Source: Paracoccaceae bacterium
Lineage (GTDB): Bacteria; Pseudomonadota; Alphaproteobacteria; Rhodobacterales; Rhodobacteraceae
Assembly: GCA_027492585.1 (NCBI GenBank)
Contig: JAPUEK010000015.1
Span: 1-64,000, forward strand
Length of the DNA stretch: 64,000 nucleotides
Direction: 5' to 3'
Of this stretch, positions 19,754-27,075 are shown piece by piece (positions within the stretch are counted from its first letter, which is position 1; the number at the start of each line of letters is the position of its first letter). A program made the position numbers and the translations under genes. The notes under the pieces are model-generated. The model saw only the letters and a list, made by a program, of their open reading frames with translations. It was not told where the DNA came from and made no database searches.

Positions 19754-21064
19754 TTACTTGATGTAACCGGCTTTCGTCATTTCGGTCTTGACCAGTTCCT
19801 GCGCCGCGGCGAGAGCGTCATCCGCCGAGGTGCTGCCGGCAAGCGCCGCCGAGAACTGCTGGCCGACCGCCGTTGCGAAGCCCTGGAATTCCGGGATCGC
19901 CACGAACTGCACGCCGGTATAGGGAACCGGGTCCACGGTGGGATGGGTCGGGTCCGCCGCGTTGATGCTGTCCAGCGTCATCTTGGCGAAGGGGACCTTC
20001 GCATATTCCGGGTTCGCATAGAGCGAGGCGCGGGTTCCCGGAGGCACGTTCGCCCAGCCTTCCTTGGAGGCGACGAGTGCGGCATAGTCCTTGTTGGTCG
20101 CCCAGTTGATGAAGGCCTTCGCCGCATCGACCTTCTGCGAGCCGGCCGGGATCGCCAGCGACCAGGCCCAGAGCCAGTTGCCGCGCTTGCCGAGGCCGTT
20201 GTCCGGCGCAAGCGCGAAGCCCACCTTGTCGGCCACGGTCGAATCCTTGCCCGTCACGAAAGAGGCCGCCACCGTGGCGTCGATCCACATCCCGCAATGG
20301 CCTTGCTGGAAGAGCGCCAGATTCTCGTTGAAGCCGTTGTTGGAGGCACCGGGCGGGCCGTAGTTGTTCATCAGGTCGAGGTAGAAATCGAGCGTGTCCT
20401 TCCACGGCTTCTGGTCGAACTGCGGGTTCCAGTTCTCGTCGAACCACTTCGCGCCAAAGGAGTTGGACATGGCGGTCAGGAAGGCCATGTTCTCGCCCCA
20501 GCCGGCCTTGCCGCGCAGGCAGATGCCGTATTGCTCTTTCGACTTGTCGGTCATCGCGGCGGCCGCGGTCTTGATGTCGGCCCAGGTGGGCGCGTCGGGC
20601 ATGGTCAGGCCGGCGGCTTCCATCAGGTCCTTTCGATACATCACCATCGAGCTTTCGCCGTAGAAGGGCGAGGCATAGAGGTTGCCGTCGACGGTAAGGC
20701 CGCCTGCGATCGCTGGCAGCAGATCGGCGGCGTCATAATCCGCCGGCAGGTCGTTCAGCGAGACGAGCCAGCCGGCCTTGCCCCAGATCGGAACCTCGTA
20801 GGTGCCGATGGTCAGCACGTCGAACTGGCCGCCCTTGGTGGCGATGTCGGTGGTGACTTTCTGGCGCAGGACGTTCTCTTCCAGCGTGACCCATTCGACC
20901 TTGATGTCGGGGTTCTTGGCGTAGAAATCGTCCATCAGCCCTTGCATACGGATCATGTCGCCGTTGTTCACGGTGGCGACGGTGATCGTGGTTTCGGCAT
21001 TTGCGGCACCCATCAGGGTAAGCAAAGCCGTCGCGCCCAAGAGCGCGCGAATGGTGGTGGTCAT
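19754..21064 (-). CDS. smoE: Polyol ABC transporter substrate-binding protein
   Basis: Periplasmic family 1 solute-binding protein of 436 aa. A Sec signal peptide (MTTTIRALLGATALLTLMGA, cleavage near ANA-ET) supports the start at 21064, which also has GGGAGGA just upstream. An extension to 21160 would run through the promoter and is rejected. The mature part contains TTDIATKGGQFDVLTIGTYE and GYFSP-type closing segments characteristic of MalE-like proteins. It would capture sorbitol, mannitol or arabitol. Confidence 0.92.
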   Translation of the reverse strand: MTTTIRALLGATALLTLMGAANAETTITVATVNNGDMIRMQGLMDDFYAKNPDIKVEWVTLEENVLRQKVTTDIATKGGQFDVLTIGTYEVPIWGKAGWLVSLNDLPADYDAADLLPAIAGGLTVDGNLYASPFYGESSMVMYRKDLMEAAGLTMPDAPTWADIKTAAAAMTDKSKEQYGICLRGKAGWGENMAFLTAMSNSFGAKWFDENWNPQFDQKPWKDTLDFYLDLMNNYGPPGASNNGFNENLALFQQGHCGMWIDATVAASFVTGKDSTVADKVGFALAPDNGLGKRGNWLWAWSLAIPAGSQKVDAAKAFINWATNKDYAALVASKEGWANVPPGTRASLYANPEYAKVPFAKMTLDSINAADPTHPTVDPVPYTGVQFVAIPEFQGFATAVGQQFSAALAGSTSADDALAAAQELVKTEMTKAGYIK

Positions 21065-21112
21065 CAGTATCCTCCCTCGGCAGCGAATGAGCATTTCATC
21101 GCTTGGTGGGCA

Positions 21113-21141
21113 ATTACTCATACACGGACCCGTGTCGTCAA
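21113..21141 (-). promoter_or_regulatory. smoE promoter with embedded palindrome
   Basis: Read on the minus strand, TTGACG (-35, 21136-21141) and AGTAAT (weak -10, 21113-21118) are 17 bp apart. The spacer holds the perfect palindrome ACACGG-GT-CCGTGT (21122-21135). Further downstream an ATGAGYAWTT inverted pair (21087-21096 and 21112-21121) is also visible. The adjacent SorC-type regulator is the likely binder. Confidence 0.6.
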
Positions 21142-21171
21142 GCCCCCTCTTCCGCTGCACCTGCGAAGAGA

Positions 21172-22125
21172 TCAGCGGGCCAGAAGCGCCCTTGCCGTGG
21201 GCTCGTCCGTGACCAAGCCATTGATGATGTGGGATTTCAGCGCCGCAGCGATGGCCGGCACCTTGGAGGGTCCGGCGGCGATGCCGATGGCGGGCCGATC
21301 CAGACCGGGCATGACGCGGACCCCGCCCGTGCGGCGGTTGGTGCCGACATCGAGGTAGATCCCCGACGAATCATAGACCCAGCCGGCGACCTCGCCGACC
21401 GCCCCCGCCGCCTGCATCTCATCGAGCTCGGCGCGGGTCACGAAACCGTCCGCCAGAAGCGGCGCGTCGTTCGACATCTGCCCGACGCCGACGAAGTTCA
21501 CATCCGCCGCCCGCGCCAGATCGACGACCTTGCGGACCGGGCCGAGCGCGTGAAAGGCCAGATTCTCCTCCGGCGTGGTGGAGATCACGGGGACGGGCAT
21601 GGGGTAATGCGGCGCACGCACCTTGTCGGCGATCCGCATGACGACATCGAAGAAGCTCGCCGAGCCATCCGGGGCGATATTGCCGATCAGCGAGACGAGG
21701 CGGTGCTGCTCGGCCACCATCGGCTCAAGCGCATCGACCATGCCGCGCAGCGCCCTCCCGGTGCCGAGGGCTATCACCGAGGGCTCCGCCATCCGCAGGA
21801 ACCGCTCCAGCTCCATCGCCGCGGCGGGGGAGATCGCCCTCACCGGGTCCGCCCCGGCGCCAAGACCGGGGGCGACGCGGCAGCGGGTCAGGCCGAAACG
21901 GTCCACCAGCGCCGCCTCCAGATCGAGGCAGGCGCCGATCCGGTGGTTCAAACGCACATGGATCAGCCCTTCGGCCATGGCCCGGCTGACCAGCCTTTGC
22001 GCCCGTTGGCGGCTGACGCCCAGTTCGGAGGCGATCTGGTCCTGGGTCATGCCGCCGACATAGTAGAGCCAGCCGGCGCGGGCGGCTTCGTCATGCAGGC
22101 TCGGTTCGGTGTCTATGCGGCTCAT
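21172..22125 (-). CDS. SorC/DeoR-type sugar-binding transcriptional regulator
   Basis: A 317-aa regulator. The N-terminal helix-turn-helix is MTQDQIASELGVSRQRAQRLVSRA (shown here as TQDQIASELGVSRQRAQ). The rest is a sugar-isomerase-like effector domain of the SorC family (LGTGRALRGMVDAL, GVGQMSNDAPLL, GIAAGPSKVPAI). It lies directly upstream of smoE and overlaps the HAD phosphatase gene by ATGA. It probably senses a phosphorylated or free polyol and controls the smo operon from the palindrome just downstream of its own stop. Confidence 0.88.
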   Translation of the reverse strand: MSRIDTEPSLHDEAARAGWLYYVGGMTQDQIASELGVSRQRAQRLVSRAMAEGLIHVRLNHRIGACLDLEAALVDRFGLTRCRVAPGLGAGADPVRAISPAAAMELERFLRMAEPSVIALGTGRALRGMVDALEPMVAEQHRLVSLIGNIAPDGSASFFDVVMRIADKVRAPHYPMPVPVISTTPEENLAFHALGPVRKVVDLARAADVNFVGVGQMSNDAPLLADGFVTRAELDEMQAAGAVGEVAGWVYDSSGIYLDVGTNRRTGGVRVMPGLDRPAIGIAAGPSKVPAIAAALKSHIINGLVTDEPTARALLAR

Positions 22126-22790
22126 GGGGAGACTTTCAGGGCAGGGTCGATCCGGTAGAAATCCGCGAAGGAGGAAAAGCGCAGATGGGGCCGGGCGTCT
22201 TCCGGTTCTTCCGGCAGGTCTTCGGCCATATGGCTGCCGCCGACGAAGCGCCAGACGGTCATGCCCGCCGCCAGCCCGGCGCGGATGCCGTTCAGGCTGT
22301 CTTCGATGACGAGGCAGCGCGCGGGCGCTGCGCCCATCGTGCGGGCGGCAAATTGAAAGAGGTCGGGGGCGGGTTTGCCATGGGCAACCATGGTGGAGGT
22401 GAAGAGCCCCGCCCCGATCAGCTCCGCCAGCCCGACGATTTCAAGCGAGCGTTGCGCCCGGCGCGGGCTGGAGGAGGTGGCGACGCAGAAGGGCAGGCGC
22501 AGCCCCTCCAGTACGTCGCGGACATGGGGCATGATCCGAAGCCCGGTTTCGAAGGCGGCCAGCAGGCGGTTGCGGTATTGCTCCTCGAAGGCGGGCGGCA
22601 GGTCCAGCCCGAACTCCCGCCGGATCTGCGCCATCACCGTCGGATAGCTGCGGCCCAGAAAATGCCGGGACACATAGGCGAGGTCGATATGGACGCCGAG
22701 CCCGGCCAGTTCCTCGATCAGCATCCGGGCAGAGATGATCTCGCTGTCGATCAGCACCCCGTCACAATCGAAGATCACAAGATCGAACAT
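22122..22790 (-). CDS. HAD-superfamily phosphatase / phosphoglucomutase-like
   Basis: HAD hydrolase of 222 aa from the ATG at 22790. Motif I is FDCDGVLIDSE, motif II VATSSSPRRA, the motif III lysine is in HGKPAPDLF, and motif IV is CLVIEDSLNGIRAG. The helical cap after motif I suggests a small phosphosugar or polyol-phosphate substrate. It is the first gene of the smo transcription unit, coupled by a 4-bp overlap to the SorC regulator. It may remove inhibitory polyol phosphates. The open frame continues upstream to 23630, but that stretch is antisense to the next gene and not coding. Confidence 0.86.
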   Translation of the reverse strand: MFDLVIFDCDGVLIDSEIISARMLIEELAGLGVHIDLAYVSRHFLGRSYPTVMAQIRREFGLDLPPAFEEQYRNRLLAAFETGLRIMPHVRDVLEGLRLPFCVATSSSPRRAQRSLEIVGLAELIGAGLFTSTMVAHGKPAPDLFQFAARTMGAAPARCLVIEDSLNGIRAGLAAGMTVWRFVGGSHMAEDLPEEPEDARPHLRFSSFADFYRIDPALKVSP

Positions 22791-22976
22791 CGGAAGTCCC
22801 TGAGGCCGCCTGCCCCTTGCGCCCTGACCATCGGCGCTTCGCCGGGCTGCGTAAAGGGGGGGTGCCGCGGGTTTTTGCGGCGGCCGGGGTTCCATTCTTT
22901 GCCGATCTGGCACACGGAGCGGAGATTCCCATTGCCTGCGCGCCATTTCGCTCCACATTACAGGTTCGGTTTGTTG

Positions 22977-24908
22977 ATGAGTGGACAGATGGCCCCCATG
23001 ATCACGGCTCAGACGGAACGCGGTCCGGACGGCTCGCCCCGGCGGATCACGCTGCCGCGGCTGGCCACCATCGTTGCCGTCGCGGCGGTTCTGGCGCTGG
23101 CGCAGGATGTGTTCCTGCCGCTGGCGATCGCCATGCTGATCGCCTTTGCCCTGTCGCCTCTGGTCGATGCGCTGCGCCGCCGGGGCCTGCCGATGCTGTG
23201 GTCGGTGCTGGTGGTGGTGGCGCTGGCCTTCTGCGCCATCGCCTTCTTCCTGCTGGTGGTCATGGGGCAGCTGGCCGAGCTCGCCCAGAACATGCCGACC
23301 TTTCAGGCCAATATTCTCGCCAAGCTCGAAAGCCTGAAATCGGCGGGGGACGGCAGCGGCATCGCCTCGCGCCTGTCGGGGATGATTGCCGCGATCAATG
23401 CCGAGATCGGCTCCGCCTTTGCCAGCGGCGAGGGGGCGGAGAATGCGCCGATGGCGGTGGAAGTGGTCGAGCGGACCAACATCCTGCAAATGCTTCAGGA
23501 TCTGGTGCTGCCGGTGATCAGCCCGGTGGCGACGGCGGGGCTTGTCGTCGTGGTCGTGATCTTCATGCTCTTGGAGCGCGAGCAGCTGCGCGACCGCTTC
23601 ATCCGGCTTGTGGGGTCGAACGACATCCACCGCACCACGCAGGTGCTGGAAGATGCCGGCTCCCGCGTGACCAACTATCTGCTGATCCAGCTTCTGGTGA
23701 ACATCATCTATGCGGTTCCCATCGGCATCGGCCTCTGGCTGATCGGGGTTCCGAATGCGACGCTCTGGGGGATGCTGACGCTGGTGCTGCGTTTCGTTCC
23801 CTATATCGGCTCGGCGCTGTCGGCGGCCTTTCCGCTGTTTCTGGCCTTTGCCGTTTCGCCCGACTGGTCGGCCGTGCTGTGGACGGCGGGGCTGTTCATC
23901 GCGGTGGAGCTGATCACCTCCAACGTGGTGGAGCCCTGGCTTTACGGCTCGCGCACCGGGGTCAGCCCGCTGGCCATCATCGTGGCGGCGATCTTCTGGA
24001 CCTTCCTCTGGGGGCCTCTCGGCCTTGTGCTATCGACGCCGCTGACGGTGTGCCTCGTTGTGCTCGGCCGCCATATCCCGCAGTTCGAGCTTTTCGACAT
24101 CCTGTTCGGCGATGAGCCGCTGCTGACCCCTTCGGCGCAGCTTTACCAGCGGCTGCTGGCGGGGGATGCCATCGAGGCGACCTTCCGCGCCGAGGAGGCG
24201 CTGGAGGAGGAGGATCTGGCCGACTACTACCAGAGCACCGCCATTCCCGCGCTGCTTCAGGCCCAGAACGACCGCGATCGCGGCGTGCTGACCCGCGCGC
24301 AGGAGGAGCGGCTTGCCGGGGTGGCGCAGACCATGGTGTCGAATCTGGCGGAAACCGTGGCCGAAGAAGTCGAAGAGGCCGTGGCCGGAACGGAGGGCGG
24401 GGCGGAGACCTTGCCGGGCAAGGGTTTCCGCATCGCCGTCGTCGGCGGCCGCTGGGACATCGACGATGTGTCGGCCGCGATGCTCGCCCAGCTTCTGCAG
24501 GTGGAGGGCGCCACGGCCCGCGCCCATCCCCATGGCGATCTGGCCCCGGCCCGCATGGCCGCCCTTGAGGCCGGGGCCTGCGACTGCCTGATCCTGTGCT
24601 TCCTCGACCCGGCCCCGACCCGCGCCTCGCTGCTGCATGTGCGGCGGCTGAAGCAGGCGGCCAAGGGGCTGCGGGTCGGCGTCGTCGTCTGGCAGATGCC
24701 GGCGGGCGCGGTCACGGAGGAGGAGGATCGCGCCATGCCTGATCTTTCCCCCGAGAAACGCAAGGAAATAGAAGAGATCGGCGCTGACTTCGTGGCTACG
24801 GATTTCGATGCCGCGATGGAACAGGCCCTCACCCGCGCCGAGCCTCGCAAGGTTCCCGCACCGACCAAACCCACCCCCCGCAAGCGCAAGACCGCTGCGG
24901 CGACCTGA
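22977..24908 (+). CDS. AI-2E family transporter with long C-terminal extension
   Basis: A 643-aa membrane protein of the PerM/YdiK/TqsA (AI-2E) family. Hydrophobic helices fill residues 30-105 and 175-370, with the family stretch RFVPYIGSALSAAFPLFLAFA. It is far longer than the usual 350-400 aa. About 250 C-terminal residues form a soluble domain containing an RIAVVGGRWDIDDVSAAMLAQLL segment that looks Rossmann-like. The start is uncertain among ATGs at 22977, 22989 and 22998, as none has a strong ribosome site. Substrates of this family vary, and autoinducer export is not implied. The DUF883 gene follows after 18 bp. Confidence 0.83.
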   Translation: MSGQMAPMITAQTERGPDGSPRRITLPRLATIVAVAAVLALAQDVFLPLAIAMLIAFALSPLVDALRRRGLPMLWSVLVVVALAFCAIAFFLLVVMGQLAELAQNMPTFQANILAKLESLKSAGDGSGIASRLSGMIAAINAEIGSAFASGEGAENAPMAVEVVERTNILQMLQDLVLPVISPVATAGLVVVVVIFMLLEREQLRDRFIRLVGSNDIHRTTQVLEDAGSRVTNYLLIQLLVNIIYAVPIGIGLWLIGVPNATLWGMLTLVLRFVPYIGSALSAAFPLFLAFAVSPDWSAVLWTAGLFIAVELITSNVVEPWLYGSRTGVSPLAIIVAAIFWTFLWGPLGLVLSTPLTVCLVVLGRHIPQFELFDILFGDEPLLTPSAQLYQRLLAGDAIEATFRAEEALEEEDLADYYQSTAIPALLQAQNDRDRGVLTRAQEERLAGVAQTMVSNLAETVAEEVEEAVAGTEGGAETLPGKGFRIAVVGGRWDIDDVSAAMLAQLLQVEGATARAHPHGDLAPARMAALEAGACDCLILCFLDPAPTRASLLHVRRLKQAAKGLRVGVVVWQMPAGAVTEEEDRAMPDLSPEKRKEIEEIGADFVATDFDAAMEQALTRAEPRKVPAPTKPTPRKRKTAAAT

Positions 24909-24926
24909 CTGGAAAGGACAATCGAC

Positions 24927-25340
24927 ATGGCCAGAACGCCCCGCTCCGCCGTTGAGGAAACGCTGGAAGGCATCGACCCCAAGGCGACAGCCGATCTTCA
25001 GGCGCAGATCGACAGTCTGAAGGGAGATATTTCCGAAATCCTCGCCACGCTGAAGAAGCTCGGCTCCGCCACGATGGAGGCGGCGGAAGAGGAAGGCGCC
25101 GAACGCCTTGCCGCGCTGCGTGCGCGGGTTGGCGATGCGGTGGACAGCGCCCGCAGCCGGATCAGCGACGGCCTCGGCGAGGCGCGGGCGCGGCTCGACA
25201 GCGGGCTTGGCGATGCCCGCGCCAAGGTTGCCGACACCCGGCACGACATCGAGGATTACGCGCAGCGCAAGCCCGTGCAGGCCATGGGCATCTCCGCCGG
25301 GATCGGGTTGCTGATCGGTCTGGTTCTGGCGCGGAGGTAG
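24927..25340 (+). CDS. DUF883 (ElaB/YqjD-like) membrane-anchored protein
   Basis: A 137-aa protein. A long alpha-helical, coiled-coil-prone region (residues about 15-105, rich in Ala, Asp, Arg and Leu with DARAKVADTRHDIEDYAQ) is followed by a single C-terminal membrane helix MGISAGIGLLIGLVLARR. This is the ElaB/YqjD architecture; E. coli members associate with ribosomes in stationary phase. GGAAAGGAC precedes the start. It is followed 2 bp later by a holin-like gene, a common pairing (YqjD-YqjE). Confidence 0.88.
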   Translation: MARTPRSAVEETLEGIDPKATADLQAQIDSLKGDISEILATLKKLGSATMEAAEEEGAERLAALRARVGDAVDSARSRISDGLGEARARLDSGLGDARAKVADTRHDIEDYAQRKPVQAMGISAGIGLLIGLVLARR

Positions 25341-25342
25341 GG

Positions 25343-25750
25343 ATGTCCGCGCCTTTGTCGCTGGTCTCCACCCTTGTCCGGCTGTCGCTGCGTGACACGC
25401 GGCGACGGCTGTTCCGGACGGCGCTTTTCGGCGGTCTGGCGGCGGGGCTGGCGCTGATCGCGCTTCTCTGCCTCGGGCTGGCGCTGTGGCTCTGGCTATG
25501 CACGAAGATGACGCCGATCCATGCGGCGCTGGTGCTGGCCGGAGTGTCGGCGGTACTGGCGCTGATCGCCGGGCTCTGCGCGGCGCTGAACGCGCGGAGC
25601 CGTTCGCCCTTGCAGCGCGAGCTGGGCGATCAGGCGGTGGCGCTGAAGACCGCGCTCAAGGCCGATCTGGCGGAGGTTCCGGTGGGGCTGCCGCTGGCCG
25701 GGGCGGGGCTTCTGGGCCTCGTGCTGGGGCTGAAGCTGTTCGGGAAGTGA
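25343..25750 (+). CDS. YqjE/holin-superfamily membrane protein
   Basis: A 135-aa protein with two strong membrane helices (about residues 32-55 and 60-82) after a short basic N-terminus, and a further hydrophobic segment at the C-terminus (LPLAGAGLLGLVLGLKLF). It resembles the phage holin family/YqjE proteins that accompany DUF883 genes. No phage genes are nearby, so a lysis role is not suggested. Confidence 0.78.
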   Translation: MSAPLSLVSTLVRLSLRDTRRRLFRTALFGGLAAGLALIALLCLGLALWLWLCTKMTPIHAALVLAGVSAVLALIAGLCAALNARSRSPLQRELGDQAVALKTALKADLAEVPVGLPLAGAGLLGLVLGLKLFGK

Positions 25751-26020
25751 GAGGGCTGCCTCGGGCGGATCAGGGAACGCATTGCGTTTGCCCGCCCGCG
25801 TGGGAACGGCTCCGCTGGACCGCCGGTCTCGCAAAACGTCAGAGGCCGGCTCCCGCCCTTCGGGGGGCGGGGGCCGGCCGGCCCTTGGGGCCACTGGCGG
25901 AGGGTTGCACGTTCATCGCATGGCAGAGGCGGTGGCCGCTGCCGGATCGGGCGGCCTTCCCCCTCCCTGCCCCATGCAGGGAGGGGATCGCCATTGGGTG
26001 AGGCTGCGCGTGGTGGCGGC

Positions 26021-26080
26021 CCCGGAGGGGTCTTGCACCCCTCCGGACCTCCCCGCAGGATATTTGAGGCAAGATGAAAA
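26021..26080. repeat. Dispersed intergenic hairpin repeat, copy C
   Basis: A perfect 10-bp stem (CCGGAGGGGT / ACCCCTCCGG, loop CTTGC, 26022-26046), then CCCCGCAGGATATTTGAGG and an AGATGAAAA tail. It lies between two convergent genes, in the 447-bp gap 25751-26197, where I see nothing else of note. The position fits a bidirectional terminator. Confidence 0.85.
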
Positions 26081-26197
26081 GAGGCGCGTAAGCGTGCGCT
26101 TTCCGGTCTGGCTGTCGATTGGTTCCGGGGTGGAAGCGGCGCTTGCGTAAGGCGCTCCGTTGCCGTTCCGGCCCCCTTTGTCGGGGAGGGGTTGCCC

Positions 26198-27070
26198 CTA
26201 GCCTGCCGGCACCACGTCCACCGATTGCTTGCTCGTCTGGTCGCCGGAGCCGCGCAGGATGCCCTTGATCGGCGGCACGTCCGAATAATCGCGGCCATGG
26301 GCGACGGTGATGTGGTCGGCATCGGCCATCTTATCGTTGGTCGGATCGAATTCCAGCCAGCCCGCCTCCGGGCCGCACCAGGCCCGCACCCAGGCGTGCA
26401 TCGCATCCGCCCCTTCGAGCCGCGGCTTGCCGGGCGGCGGCAGGGTCCTGAGGAAGCCGCTCACATAGCCTGCCGGAATCCCGAGACCGCGCAGGCAGGT
26501 GATCAGGATATGCGAGAAATCCTGACAGACGCCCTGACGCAGTTCGAAGGCCTTTGCGGCGGGGGTGTCCACCGTCGTCGCCTTGGCGTCGAAGCGCATG
26601 TAGCCATGCAGCGCCCGGCCCACGGCAATCACCGCCTCGGCCGTGGTCAGGCCGGGGTGCAGGGCCGCGCGGGCGAAGGCCGCCATCCCCGCATGGCGCG
26701 GCACCCGCACCGAGGGCGACAGGAAATGCAGCGGCGATCCCGGTGAGAGATCGGCGGTCCGCGACAGCGCCTCCGGCAGGGCGGCGAGCGGCAGGGAAGG
26801 ACCGGCGGGCGCGGGGGCAAGACGCTCCACCCGCGCCTGAAGGGTCAGGGCCACGCCTTCATGCGGGGCGCGCAGCGCGAATTCCGTTACCGGATTGCCG
26901 AAGAAATCGCTGCGGTCCACCCGCTCCTCCGGCTGGGGCGCAAGGGAGAGAAGGCCCGCGATCACCCGCTGGCCGCCGCCCTCCATCGGCATCACGCAGG
27001 CCAGATGGCGGCCGTTCACCGCCGGGCTCGCGTAATCATAGGTGATGCGGAGCTTGATGTCGTAGATCAT
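26198..27070 (-). CDS. Transglutaminase-like cysteine protease
   Basis: A 290-aa bacterial transglutaminase-family protein. The N-terminal beta domain begins MIYDIKLRITYDYASPA. The papain-like core has catalytic C182 (RQGVCQDFSH), H225 (DAMHAWVRA) and D242 (LEFDPTND). There is no signal peptide. It follows the ATP-grasp/alpha-E gene after 5 bp and is the last gene of a three-gene unit, a set predicted in the literature to make or edit amide-linked peptides. A proteasome-like Anbu gene often found with this set is absent here. Confidence 0.9.
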   Translation of the reverse strand: MIYDIKLRITYDYASPAVNGRHLACVMPMEGGGQRVIAGLLSLAPQPEERVDRSDFFGNPVTEFALRAPHEGVALTLQARVERLAPAPAGPSLPLAALPEALSRTADLSPGSPLHFLSPSVRVPRHAGMAAFARAALHPGLTTAEAVIAVGRALHGYMRFDAKATTVDTPAAKAFELRQGVCQDFSHILITCLRGLGIPAGYVSGFLRTLPPPGKPRLEGADAMHAWVRAWCGPEAGWLEFDPTNDKMADADHITVAHGRDYSDVPPIKGILRGSGDQTSKQSVDVVPAG

Positions 27071-27075
27071 GGGGG

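Noticed and set aside
22791-23630. N-terminal extension of the HAD phosphatase
   Set aside because: The extension is antisense to the AI-2E gene and low-complexity; the HAD core starts cleanly with MFDLVIFDCDGV.
25343-25750. Holin-like protein as a prophage remnant
   Set aside because: It pairs with DUF883 as in YqjD-YqjE and no phage genes are near.
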